From positions 1,526,501 to 1,590,500 of the forward strand of contig NZ_CP024311.1 of the NCBI RefSeq assembly GCF_002944315.1: a stretch of 64,000 nt of DNA. The letters run 5' to 3'. The position numbers and the translations under genes were made by a program. Shown here piece by piece: positions 10,320 to 18,794 of this stretch. The DNA comes from Rhizobium sp. NXC24. GTDB taxonomy: Bacteria; Pseudomonadota; Alphaproteobacteria; Rhizobiales; Rhizobiaceae. The stretch's first letter is position 1; every line of letters starts with the position of its first letter. Under the pieces are notes generated by a model. That model ran no database searches, had not been told where the DNA came from, and worked only from the letters and a program-made list of their open reading frames with translations.

Positions 10320-11451
10320 ATGCGAGCGGAAATCGAGAATGTAGTCGACGAAACCAAGCAGGCCATAAGCCTGCTGAGGAGGCATCTTTGACTGGGATCA
10401 GGCGATAAGACGACTGGACTGGTTGAACAACAAGGCAGAGGACCCGACCCTCTGGAACGATGCCTCCGAAGCGCAGAAGCTGATGCGCGAGCGCCAGCAG
10501 CTTGATGACGGCATCAACGGCGTGCGTGCGCTTGAGCAGCAGCTTGCCGACAATGTCGAACTGATCGAGCTTGGCGAGGAAGAGGGCGATGCCGACGTCG
10601 TCCGCGAGGCCGAAGAGGCCCTCAAGAGCTTGAAGACGGAAGCTGCGCGCCGGCAGGTGGAAGCCATGCTTTCGGGCGAGGCCGATTCCAACGATACCTA
10701 CCTCGAAGTCCATTCCGGCGCCGGCGGCACCGAGAGCCAGGACTGGGCGAACATGCTGCTGCGCATGTACACTCGCTGGGCAGAGCGTCAGCGCTTCAAA
10801 GTGGAATTGCTCGAAGTCCATGACGGCGAAGAAGCCGGCATCAAATCGGCGACGCTGCTGGTCAAGGGCCACAATGCCTATGGCTGGCTGAAGACCGAAT
10901 CGGGCGTTCACCGCCTGGTTCGCATCTCGCCCTATGACAGCAATGCCCGCCGTCACACCTCCTTCTCGTCGATCTGGGTCTATCCGGTCGTCGACGATTC
11001 GATCCAGATCGAGATCAACGAGGGCGACTGCCGCATCGACACCTATCGTTCGTCCGGCGCCGGCGGCCAGCACGTCAACACGACCGACTCGGCGGTGCGT
11101 ATCACGCACATCCCGACCGGCATCGTCGTGCAATGCCAGCAGGAACGCTCGCAGCACAAGAACCGCGCCAAGGCCTGGGACATGCTGCGCGCCCGCATGT
11201 ACGAAGCGGAATTGATGAAGCGGGAAGAGGCCGCCAACGCCGAAGCCGCCTCGAAGACCGATATCGGCTGGGGCCACCAGATCCGCTCCTACGTCCTGCA
11301 GCCTTATCAGCTCGTCAAGGACTTGCGCACCGGCGTCGCCAGCACGGCCCCAGATGACGTGCTCGATGGCGATCTCAACGAGTTCATGGAAGCTGCCCTC
11401 GCGCACCGCATCAGCGGCGCGGCCGACGCGGTGGTGGACGACGTGGATTAA
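10320..11451 (+). CDS. prfB: Peptide chain release factor 2, with programmed +1 frameshift
   Basis: The ATG at 10320 (after AGGA) opens a 23-codon frame that ends at an in-frame TGA (10389-10391). The context is AGGAGG, three bases, then CTT TGA C, the classic RF2 autoregulatory slip site. Shifting +1 to GAC at 10390 joins the frame that runs to 11451, giving 376 residues. The body has [10 protein letters not shown] (the GGQ peptidyl-tRNA hydrolysis motif) and [13 protein letters not shown], where the stop-codon-recognition tripeptide reads SPY rather than the E. coli SPF. RF2 reads UGA and UAA. When RF2 is scarce, termination at the internal UGA slows and frameshifting rises. A caller that ignores the shift would start the gene near 10423 and lose about 33 residues. 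Confidence 0.95.
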
Positions 11452-11474
11452 GAGCAAGATTTATTGGATCGAAG

Positions 11475-11500
11475 AAAGGCCCCGGAGACGGGGCTTTTTT
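11475..11500 (+). terminator. Rho-independent terminator of prfB
   Basis: A stem built on GGCCCCG and CGGGGC(T) closes a GAGA tetraloop and is followed by six T. It lies 24 bases past the prfB stop and, read the other way, just past the end of nadK, so it may serve both genes. Confidence 0.85.
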
Positions 11501-11539
11501 GTTGGCTGGAATGCCGCTCTTGCGATGCGCAAGTATTTC

Positions 11540-12313
11540 TTAATCCGAAAACTGCTCCGCCAATATCCGCTCCGACCACGACCTGTCTGGATCGGAGAGA
11601 ATACGCGCCGTCGTGTCTTCGGTCTGGGCGATCTTGACGCCCACGACCGATTTGACTTCGGTGTTGTCGGCAACCGCATTGACCGGGCGTTTTTCTGCCT
11701 CCAGCACGGTGATGTCGATCGTCACCTTGTTGGGCAGGAGGGCGCCGCGCCAGCGGCGAGGGCGGAAAGCGCTGACTGGGGTGATGGCGAGCAGCGGTGC
11801 CTCGAGCGGCAGGATGGGGCCGTGAGCGGAGAGATTATAGGCGGTGGAACCGGCCGGCGTCGTCACCATCAGCCCGTCGCAGATCAGTTCCGGCAGACGG
11901 ACATGGCCGTCGATCTCGACCTTCAGCTTGGCCGCCTGATAGGACTGGCGAAACAATGACACCTCGTTGATGGCAAGCGCGACGGATGTGCTGCCGTCTG
12001 CGTTGCGCGTGCTCATCTGCAGCGGATGAAAGGCATTTTCGACAGCCGCTTCGATGCGTTCGGCCAGGCATTCGGTACGATAATCGTTCATCAGGAAGCC
12101 GATGGAGCCGCGATTCATGCCATAGACGCGCTTGCCGGAATTCATCGTATTGTGCAGCGTCTGCAGCATGAAGCCATCGCCGCCGAGCGCAACGACGATA
12201 TCCGCATCTTCCTGCGGCGTTTGGCCGTAAAGACGAATCAATTCCTCCCGCGCGCTTTGGGCTTCCGGCGCGGTCGATGCGAGAAAACAAACAGACTGAA
12301 AAGCGCGTGACAT
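11540..12313 (-). CDS. nadK: NAD kinase
   Basis: This 257-residue cytoplasmic kinase phosphorylates NAD+ to NADP+. It has the diagnostic GGDG in VVALGGDGFMLQTLH (near residue 45), the second family motif around INEVSLFR, and CDGLMVTTPAGSTAYNLSAHGPILPL, which binds the nicotinamide and ribose side. Its length is typical of the short alphaproteobacterial forms. It is convergent with prfB and divergent from tRNA-Thr. Confidence 0.93.
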   Translation of the reverse strand: MSRAFQSVCFLASTAPEAQSAREELIRLYGQTPQEDADIVVALGGDGFMLQTLHNTMNSGKRVYGMNRGSIGFLMNDYRTECLAERIEAAVENAFHPLQMSTRNADGSTSVALAINEVSLFRQSYQAAKLKVEIDGHVRLPELICDGLMVTTPAGSTAYNLSAHGPILPLEAPLLAITPVSAFRPRRWRGALLPNKVTIDITVLEAEKRPVNAVADNTEVKSVVGVKIAQTEDTTARILSDPDRSWSERILAEQFSD

Positions 12314-12479
12314 GCAATGTCCTTTGAATAATCGTACTAGGTAATGATATTCCCCCTACGCGACAAGACGTTTTGCAAAGACTGGTGAATAGGCAGGCGC
12401 TTCGATCCGCTCCATCAAAGCCAAACTGCCGATTTTCCCTTTACAGGAAATCAAAATCTGCTACTTGGCATGCCGATGT

Positions 12480-12555
<76 letters not shown>

Positions 12556-12588
12556 AAAATTCACAGTCAGATCAATGACTTAATGATT

Positions 12589-12614
12589 AACCCGCCCTCA
12601 GTTGGCGGGTTTTT
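12589..12614 (+). terminator. Terminator after tRNA-Thr, supplied by the element
   Basis: AACCCGCC and GGCGGGTT pair around a 7-base loop and are followed by T residues. It lies 33 bases inside the left end of the element, so the element brings the terminator for the tRNA gene it entered. Confidence 0.8.
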
Positions 12615-12781
12615 CATGCGCCACTGATTTAACCAGAATTACCATGTTTTCCTGGCTTTCCCTTAGAGTAGCGGGGATTCGGTGGAACATGGATGGCGCA
12701 TGACGGCGGCCTGCTCTCCATTAGGTACCTCCGCCAATCAGGTTTACAATCAACGCGGCCCTAGTCGGCTGGGGGATTGCG

Positions 12782-13024
12782 ATGGCCTACACGACCGTGG
12801 ATTTGGAAATGGCCGAGAGCCATATCTCGTTGGGTGAAAAGCACATCGTCGAGCAAGAGATGCTGATCACAATTTTCACTGCCAAGGGTTATGACACTGT
12901 GGGTGCCGAAAGGCTTCTTGAGTTGTTCGTGGATATGCTGAAAATCCACCGCGATCATCGAGACATGATTGCTTCTAAATTGCAGCGATCTGGACCGCCT
13001 GCAGCGCGCGGACCACGAGACTGA
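12782..13024 (+). CDS. Small conserved hypothetical helical protein
   Basis: This 80-residue protein has an N-terminal pattern AESHISLGEKHIVEQEMLI followed by a DTVGAERLLELF segment and HRDHRDMI. The pattern of paired His/Glu heptads matches a small family often seen in Rhizobiales with no known function. It is predicted to be all-helical and cytoplasmic. Its start follows a G-rich stretch (GGGGGA). It lies between tRNA-Thr and tRNA-Arg near the left end of the element. Confidence 0.6.
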   Translation: MAYTTVDLEMAESHISLGEKHIVEQEMLITIFTAKGYDTVGAERLLELFVDMLKIHRDHRDMIASKLQRSGPPAARGPRD

Positions 13025-13376
13025 GTGGATGCGGATTGCTGACGGTGACGCCAATCAATCCGGACACGGTGTCCAGATTGAAAGCAAGAGAAGCGACGGA
13101 AGAGGCCACCGCCCCGAATCCGGCATCTCTCTAGCGGCCCGCTCGCTCCCTATACCGGGCAAGACCGAAGAGGCGACACATTTAAAGCCGCCGACGCGCC
13201 TAGAGCGGCAACGCCGACGGTCGCGGTACGTGTTCAAGCGCACCGCCTGTCCTGCCGCTCGAAGCCGGCGGGATCTGCTTCTCTTCCACAATAACGCAGT
13301 CGTGTGTAGTTGAAAACCGGCCAGCGCTCCTCTGGTGTTGGCGAGGGTGGTGATAGCGCTGGCCATTGGTAACTGG
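13025..13376. other. Non-coding stretch left of tRNA-Arg
   Basis: No open frame here has a ribosome site or recognisable protein. The 352 bases hold no clear repeat or promoter that I can support. Confidence 0.4.
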
Positions 13377-13453
13377 TGGCGACCCCTGCAGGACTCGAAC
13401 CTGCGACAACCTGCTTAGAAGGCAGGTGCTCTATCCAACTGAGCTAAGGGGCC
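13377..13453 (-). tRNA. tRNA-Arg(TCT)
   Basis: The 77-nt cloverleaf on the minus strand starts GGCCCCTTAGCTCAG and ends GGGGTCGCCA with an encoded CCA. The anticodon stem CCTGC/GCAGG encloses CTTCTAA, giving TCT, which reads AGA. The acceptor stem pairs fully if one G-U is allowed. It lies inside the element, 0.85 kb from the left att site. Confidence 0.93.
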
Positions 13454-13466
13454 GAATCTACTATGA

Positions 13467-13868
13467 CTATTGTCTCTGCTGTCTCGGCAAATAGAAATCC
13501 AACCTCGTGGCTCGCATGTCGATTTCGCAAGCCTCAGCAAGTCCAACGGCGGTGCCAGTAAGAAGACCGGCAATCTTCTTGATGACGTCCTCGATCTCCA
13601 ATCCGCGGTAGGCGCGATCGTATACGGTGTCGAGCAGGTGATGGGCGCAGCCAATGCGATGAATAGCGTTCTCGATGTCTCGCGGAACGATATCGACGGC
13701 AGCATCAAGAATGGCGTCGACGGTGGCGTATCCGATGTCGCGGGTGGTTTCACATCCAACGGCGTCGGCGTCATCGATTTTTTCTACCGTCTCACGGAAC
13801 AGCGGAAAGAGGTCCGGCCGGAGGTCGGTGACGTTTGCTCTCAATTTGTTAACCAACATTTGCGTCAT
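13467..13868 (-). CDS. Hypothetical protein of the element
   Basis: The 133-residue protein is not recognised. The ATG at 13868 follows GAGGATCC and is preferred to upstream in-frame codons. It looks cytoplasmic and mostly helical, with an acidic middle (VEKIDDADAVGCETTRDIG) and a HRIGCAHHLLD segment. It is divergent from the XRE regulator, with a palindrome between the two starts, so it may be controlled by that regulator. Confidence 0.6.
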   Translation of the reverse strand: MTQMLVNKLRANVTDLRPDLFPLFRETVEKIDDADAVGCETTRDIGYATVDAILDAAVDIVPRDIENAIHRIGCAHHLLDTVYDRAYRGLEIEDVIKKIAGLLTGTAVGLAEACEIDMRATRLDFYLPRQQRQ

Positions 13869-13893
13869 TTTGGGATCCTCGTTGCAAATCAAC

Positions 13894-13912
13894 GTTATAT
13901 AATTTATATAAC
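13894..13912. promoter_or_regulatory. Perfect palindrome between divergent genes, candidate operator
   Basis: GTTATATAATTTATATAAC has two 9-base arms around one central base, and it contains a TATAAT that could serve as a -10 box. A half-like site GGTTATAG lies at 13949-13956, just before the XRE start. A dimeric regulator such as the adjacent XRE protein is the likely ligand. Confidence 0.55.
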
Positions 13913-13961
13913 CTGATAGAGAAAAAGTCGTCAACATAAATTTTACAAGGTTATAGAAAAT

Positions 13962-14201
13962 ATGTCACTCACTGCGGGTCAGTGCAGGGCGGCCAGAGGT
14001 CTCATTGGGTGGCCACAGTCGCAGTTATCTGAAGCATCCAAGGTTTCGCCAGCTACGATCGCGAACTTTGAATCCGGCAAGCGCGTCCCTATTGCCAACA
14101 ACCTTACCGCCATCCGCACTGCCCTCGAAGCAGCCGGCGTGCTCTTCATCGACGCCAACGGCAACGGTCCTGGCGTTCGCCTGCGTGATAGGCAGGGATA
14201 A
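13962..14201 (+). CDS. XRE-family helix-turn-helix regulator
   Basis: This 79-residue protein consists almost wholly of a Cro/CI-type HTH: CRAARGLIGWPQSQLSEAS, then VSPATIANFESGKRVP, the recognition helix pattern of the family. The last 20 residues (AAGVLFIDANGNGPGVRL) are the tail common in short rhizobial XRE proteins. It is likely a repressor or Cro-like switch for the element. It has no ribosome site of note; the A+T-rich leader includes a possible operator half-site. Confidence 0.85.
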   Translation: MSLTAGQCRAARGLIGWPQSQLSEASKVSPATIANFESGKRVPIANNLTAIRTALEAAGVLFIDANGNGPGVRLRDRQG

Positions 14202-14433
14202 ACGACGGTATCAATGGCCACCAGCGGCAGCGATAACTGCACAGCAATTGCCGTCTCGCCGCGCTTTGGATTCCTATGGGGGAGGTGATGGCCGACAAGG
14301 CGCAGCCCTAGTGTATCTCTAATGCCACAATACAAAATTTCTGCGCGTTAAAAGCTACAGCTAATACAATAGCTGATTGAATTTATTCGCGGTTGCGGAA
14401 ACAGTTGTCAGCTATCTTCAACAGGTTGTAGAT

Positions 14434-16338
14434 ATGCTGAAACGAGAAGATATCCAATTGCTACGCGCGATTGCCGTAATGGCGGTGATCCTGTACCACT
14501 TGCATTTATGGAATTTTACGGGCGGATACGTTGGAGTTGACGTATTCTTTGTTATCAGTGGTTACCTGATCACGGCGAAAATCATCAACGCTATTGACGA
14601 TGGTAGTTTCTCGTACCTCGGATTTTCCCTGCAGCGCGCAAGACGCCTTGTGCCGGCATTGGTCGCCACCATAGCTGTATCTTTTCTAATTGCGGTAGCA
14701 ATTATGCTTCCTAGCGATATGGCGCGAATGTCTTCCGCAACAATATACGCTCTTCTTGGCGTCTCCAATTTCTTATTTTGGAGCGAGTCGGGATATTTCG
14801 ACGCTAGCGGGACACTGAAACCACTGCTTCACACATGGTCTCTTGCTGTTGAGTTGCAGTTCTATTTGTTTTGGCCAATCTTGATTGGCGCGATCTGTCG
14901 TTTAAAGTTGTATCGCCTCATCTCGCTGACACTCGTCACGATCGCGGGATACTATGCATCTACTTACATGATGCATTCCGACCGCAGTGCCGCATTTTTT
15001 CTTACTCCATTTAGGATCTGGGAGTTTTCACTAGGCGGCTGCATCATTGGGCTCGAGCGAACTGCGTGGGCGTCAAAACTCAGGTCAAATATCGGTTATC
15101 TCGTCGGCTTGACGGCGGTAATCGTGCCGGTTTTTGCTTACAACGAAAACACAATATTCCCAGGGGCCTCTGCAATTATCCCGGCTGGAGGTACCGCTAT
15201 CGCTATCTTCTTTGGTAAAGAAGCAAAGATGGCAAGGTTAATTAGTGTGCGCCCGGCAACTTATATTGGCGAGATTAGTTATTCCCTTTACCTAGTACAT
15301 TGGCCAATTTTCGTCTTCGCACTATACGGCACACAACGAAGTCTAGTTGGCCTCGAATTAGGCATCCTCCTTTTTTTGATCTTCTTTGCGGCGTTGGTTA
15401 TGCACTACTTTATCGAAAAGGCGCATCAGAAAACGTCAGTTAAATATCGTGCTGCTATTTCGTTCGGCTTTGTAGCGATGCTATCGGTTGGCCTAGCGTC
15501 TGTCGTTCAGGCACGAAACGGAGTAATATGGGGCATAGCGCCAGAACTACTCAAGATCGATGATATCGATCAGGTTCAGTCCGCCGCATATATATGGGGC
15601 AACATGAACAAGAGATATGCTGCCAATTTCCAAGGCGGCGGCCGAACAAAGGTACTGATAATCGGGGATTCTCAAGCTGCGGACTTAACCAACATTATGG
15701 TCGAGACTGGCATGGAGGATCGATTTGAGATCGTAACCCGTACCGTTTATTACGAATGCGGCGCTCCGCTTCTGCCTGCGGAACAGAGGAAGAAATTTTG
15801 GGAAACTGAGAATCAGTTCACAATGAAAGATCCAACATTTGTGAGCCGGTGCTCAACCTTGATGGACGACGTCACTAATTCTCCAGCCATCAAAGAAGCC
15901 GACGAAATTCTGATAGCATACTATTGGCGAGACTATTCCGTCGGATTGGCCGGCGACGCGTTAGCGGAGTTGCGCAAGCATACAAAGGCGCCAGTCATCT
16001 TCGCTGGACTCAAGAACTTCAGCGACAGCCCGAGCAAGATCGCCCTGCGATATGGGAGCTTGCGTGGGCTTGAGCAGAATCTTTCAAAATACATCGACCC
16101 AAAAACTCCAGCAATAAACGCTGCGCTTGGCAGCGTCCAGGGTGCTGGATACTTGGATTTACTGTCTTTGGTATGCGTAACTTCTGGTTGCGCCACCAGA
16201 GACGACCAAGGTCTGGCGGTTTACAATGACGCTACGCACCTAAGCCGAAGCGGCATTGCTTACCTTAAGTCCATCGGCAGGTTCGATGGTCTTTTCTCTA
16301 ATATATCCCAACAGGTCGCAAGGCTATCTAAGGGGTGA
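14434..16338 (+). CDS. Membrane O-acyltransferase (acyltransferase-3 + SGNH), OafA-like
   Basis: The protein has 634 residues starting at ATG 14434; an upstream in-frame TTG at 14377 is less likely. The N-terminal acyltransferase-3 domain has about ten membrane helices, beginning DIQLLRAIAVMAVILYHL with the family R and H signature, then GGYVGVDVFFVISGYLI. The C-terminal SGNH-like domain starts near residue 405 with VLIIGDSQAADL (block I Ser) and ends with DATHLSRSG (the DxxH of block V). Such proteins acetylate surface polysaccharide. In a phage element this suggests lysogenic conversion. Codon use is more A/T-rich than the host genes. Its 3' end overlaps the fibre gene by 15 bases. Confidence 0.88.
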   Translation: MLKREDIQLLRAIAVMAVILYHLHLWNFTGGYVGVDVFFVISGYLITAKIINAIDDGSFSYLGFSLQRARRLVPALVATIAVSFLIAVAIMLPSDMARMSSATIYALLGVSNFLFWSESGYFDASGTLKPLLHTWSLAVELQFYLFWPILIGAICRLKLYRLISLTLVTIAGYYASTYMMHSDRSAAFFLTPFRIWEFSLGGCIIGLERTAWASKLRSNIGYLVGLTAVIVPVFAYNENTIFPGASAIIPAGGTAIAIFFGKEAKMARLISVRPATYIGEISYSLYLVHWPIFVFALYGTQRSLVGLELGILLFLIFFAALVMHYFIEKAHQKTSVKYRAAISFGFVAMLSVGLASVVQARNGVIWGIAPELLKIDDIDQVQSAAYIWGNMNKRYAANFQGGGRTKVLIIGDSQAADLTNIMVETGMEDRFEIVTRTVYYECGAPLLPAEQRKKFWETENQFTMKDPTFVSRCSTLMDDVTNSPAIKEADEILIAYYWRDYSVGLAGDALAELRKHTKAPVIFAGLKNFSDSPSKIALRYGSLRGLEQNLSKYIDPKTPAINAALGSVQGAGYLDLLSLVCVTSGCATRDDQGLAVYNDATHLSRSGIAYLKSIGRFDGLFSNISQQVARLSKG

Positions 16339-18507
16339 ATAGAAAGCCGTCAATTCGGCAATCGCCGCCGCCTGCGCATCAATCGCCGCCGACTGAGCAT
16401 CGACAATGCCATTCAGATCCTGAACAGCCTTCCACAGTACAGGAATTAGCTGATCAGGGCGCAGGCCCTTCGTTCCATCTTCGTCTTCGACATATCCGCC
16501 GAAGTCGATGCCAAGACCATCGAAGGCATTCTTGACCTCTTCGGCATTGAAGCCCCAATGGGTGCGCTTCCCCGGCAGGTCGCGTGTTGCTGTGCGCTTG
16601 ACCTTGCCTGGCACCATGCGTGGAACGAAATGAACGCGCGGGATGCGCTGCTCTTCGCGAATAATGTTGCCGTCTTTGTCGGTGGTCGCTGGCCGCACCG
16701 TGAACAACTCGTTGCCGTCGGCGTCATGGATCGGAAGCGCATCATAAACGGGGCGCGTTTCTTTTCGCGTCACCTCGACAGCTTTGCCGTCGACGATCTC
16801 CGTTGCCGTTACTTCCACTTCCTCGGTGGCCTGCACCTCGCCATCTTCTTCAACCTCGTAGGCTTCTTGGCCCCCGCTCTCCCATTTGAAGGTAATGGGA
16901 TCGATCGCGGAGAAGAGCGCCCAAACATCCGGCAATTTCTCAATATCGGTCTTTAGACGAGGATCGGAGGTTTGAATCGTTCCGTTCACCGCCCAAACCG
17001 TCGTGAAGCGATGGGTGCTGTTGCCAAGTTGATAGGCATTATCGTTGACCGGCAGAATCGACTGGTTTGTTTGGATGTAACCAACGGCGGGATGCCCGAG
17101 CTGCAGAATATTGGTGGCATCGAGATTCAGGAGACTGAGAAGCGTGCCCGTCGAATTGGCCTGCACCATGGGTACTGCATTCGGCAGTGCCAGTGTGTAG
17201 TTCAATGCGGCAACACCGAGCATGTCGAGACCGTAGGTATGTGCACCTTCGACTTTATAAGCAGAGGGCGCGCTTGTGGCCTCGATGAAGCCGGCCTTGG
17301 CGTGGTAGCCATGCGCCGCAAAACCGTAATTGTATTTGCTGGCGTCGAAATAGCCGGCCGACCAGAAACCGGCCGTGCCGCGCATTGCACCAGTAGCGGC
17401 TACATAGCCATAGACGCCGTTTGCGGCGGCAAGCGTGTCAGCATGCGCGCCGCGGTTATTCATATCGTTTTCCTGGACATAGAGCGTGCCGTATCCGGGG
17501 CCGCCTTTTCCATCCGTGATGTAATTCGCGGCGTAAAGCTCTGGCGCTGTCGCCGTGCTCTTTACGAGAACGCCGTGGCCAACCTTGTAAACTGTTCCGG
17601 CCGGTCCTGTAGGCTCAACTGTCTGGTTTAGCTCAATGTAGTCGCCAATCTCCGGCAGTGTTGTGTCGTTTGCCGCGGCGATCATCTTCTTGCCGAAACG
17701 TGCCGGCACGGCGCCAGGTGTCCACGTTCCAGTCATGCGAATCGCAGTCAGGGTATTAATCGCATCCTGAACTACATCGGGTGCGACATCCTCACGCCCG
17801 CTGGCATCTGCCTTGACGCGCGAATAATAGCCGCCGTGGCCCACCAAAGACGTTGGCAGATTTACGGATGCTGCAGAACTGGCCGCTGCTGCGGCGGCGG
17901 CCTCTGCGGCTACTTGCGCGGCTTCTGCAGCCGCTACAATGGCAGCGGAAACCTCATCATTCACACAACGGAACGTCGAGCCCTGCACATATCCGAACAG
18001 AATAGGTGGAATGCCGCCGGCGGCAATATCGTTGCCAGAGTTGGTCTTGACCGTAAGAATTGCGCCGCCGTTGAACTGGATCGTCACCGGGCTCAAGGTG
18101 TTCGTCTCGTAGACATTGGTGACTACGAGAGCGGACGCGCTGATCGGAATAGAGCTCGTTGCCTGAATGGCGTTCGGTGTGCCCGCGCCGGTGTCTTCCG
18201 CAACAATAAAGCTGAACGGCAGGTCTCCAGCACGCGACCACGAGCCAGATCCGGACGCCCCAGCCTTGACGTAAATGCCGTTGTACGCCGTCGTCGCGTC
18301 GCCAAGCACCCAAGCCATAGCCGGCGCGGCGTGAGCCAGATCGGCATAAAGAGCGGCGCGCGAGGTATAGAGCAGGCCACCGTTAGAGGTGAAGGCGTTG
18401 ACCAATGATTCCAGCCAAGTGCCCCATGCGCGGATGTCCGATTTTAGCGGGGTGTACGGATCGGTATAAGGACCGTCGGCCCAAATGTTTGATGCCAGTT
18501 GCGGCAT
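16324..18507 (-). CDS. Phage tail fibre/spike with C-terminal S74 chaperone domain
   Basis: The protein has 727 residues. The N-terminus (MPQLASNIWADGPYTDPYTPLKSDI) resembles fibre attachment segments, followed by an Ala-rich coiled coil near 185-215 and a beta-rich shaft. From S514 (TSDPRLKTDIEKLPDVW) to the end lies a peptidase S74-type intramolecular chaperone, ending in FNAEEVKNAF and DQLIPVLWKAVQDLN. This domain trimerises the fibre and then cuts itself off at the Ser in SDxRLK. The ribosome site is GGAG. It is the only tail-type protein recognised in the element and probably decides host binding. A terminator sits directly upstream. Confidence 0.88.
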   Translation of the reverse strand: MPQLASNIWADGPYTDPYTPLKSDIRAWGTWLESLVNAFTSNGGLLYTSRAALYADLAHAAPAMAWVLGDATTAYNGIYVKAGASGSGSWSRAGDLPFSFIVAEDTGAGTPNAIQATSSIPISASALVVTNVYETNTLSPVTIQFNGGAILTVKTNSGNDIAAGGIPPILFGYVQGSTFRCVNDEVSAAIVAAAEAAQVAAEAAAAAAASSAASVNLPTSLVGHGGYYSRVKADASGREDVAPDVVQDAINTLTAIRMTGTWTPGAVPARFGKKMIAAANDTTLPEIGDYIELNQTVEPTGPAGTVYKVGHGVLVKSTATAPELYAANYITDGKGGPGYGTLYVQENDMNNRGAHADTLAAANGVYGYVAATGAMRGTAGFWSAGYFDASKYNYGFAAHGYHAKAGFIEATSAPSAYKVEGAHTYGLDMLGVAALNYTLALPNAVPMVQANSTGTLLSLLNLDATNILQLGHPAVGYIQTNQSILPVNDNAYQLGNSTHRFTTVWAVNGTIQTSDPRLKTDIEKLPDVWALFSAIDPITFKWESGGQEAYEVEEDGEVQATEEVEVTATEIVDGKAVEVTRKETRPVYDALPIHDADGNELFTVRPATTDKDGNIIREEQRIPRVHFVPRMVPGKVKRTATRDLPGKRTHWGFNAEEVKNAFDGLGIDFGGYVEDEDGTKGLRPDQLIPVLWKAVQDLNGIVDAQSAAIDAQAAAIAELTAFYSPLR

Positions 18508-18519
18508 AGGATCTCCATG

Positions 18520-18544
18520 AAAAAAGCCCGCGCGAGGGCGGGCT
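18520..18544 (-). terminator. Terminator between packaging genes and the fibre gene
   Basis: On the minus strand AGCCCGC and GCGGGCT pair around six bases and are followed by TTTTTT, 12 bases before the ATG of the fibre gene. It would end leftward transcription from terL. Confidence 0.75.
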
Positions 18545-18665
18545 GAAAGGTTGGAATGATGGGAGGTGATTAGGAGATGCCGGCCGCGTAACGCGGCGAC
18601 ATCATCTTTGATGCGACAAGGCTAAAATGCCTGATAGGGTTTGAGCTTAATCGTGGGAGGGGACC

Positions 18666-18794
18666 ATGAAATCAGCATTAAACGACAAAGAAAATCTGCC
18701 GCCCGTCGAGCAGGAGTGGGCCAGCGCCGTTCTGGTGCTGGCATGGCCGTTTGGCATTTTCGCCGTGGCACTTGGCTGTCATTTCTTCAGCTAG
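18666..18794 (+). CDS. 42-residue single-pass membrane peptide
   Basis: The ATG at 18666 follows a strong GGGAGGGG ribosome site. The product starts MKSALNDKENLPPVEQEW and continues with a hydrophobic segment of about 20 residues (LVLAWPFGIFAVALGCHFF). It is on the plus strand, opposite to the packaging genes, and its stop codon abuts the terL stop. It could be a holin-like or membrane-stress peptide, but there is no direct evidence. The strong ribosome site is the main support that it is real. Confidence 0.55.
   Translation: MKSALNDKENLPPVEQEWASAVLVLAWPFGIFAVALGCHFFS

Noticed and set aside
18545..18665. Short minus-strand peptide ending in SPRYAAGIS upstream of the fibre terminator
   Set aside because: It is only about eleven codons from its ATG with no ribosome site; it may be a fragment of a lost gene, but this cannot be supported.
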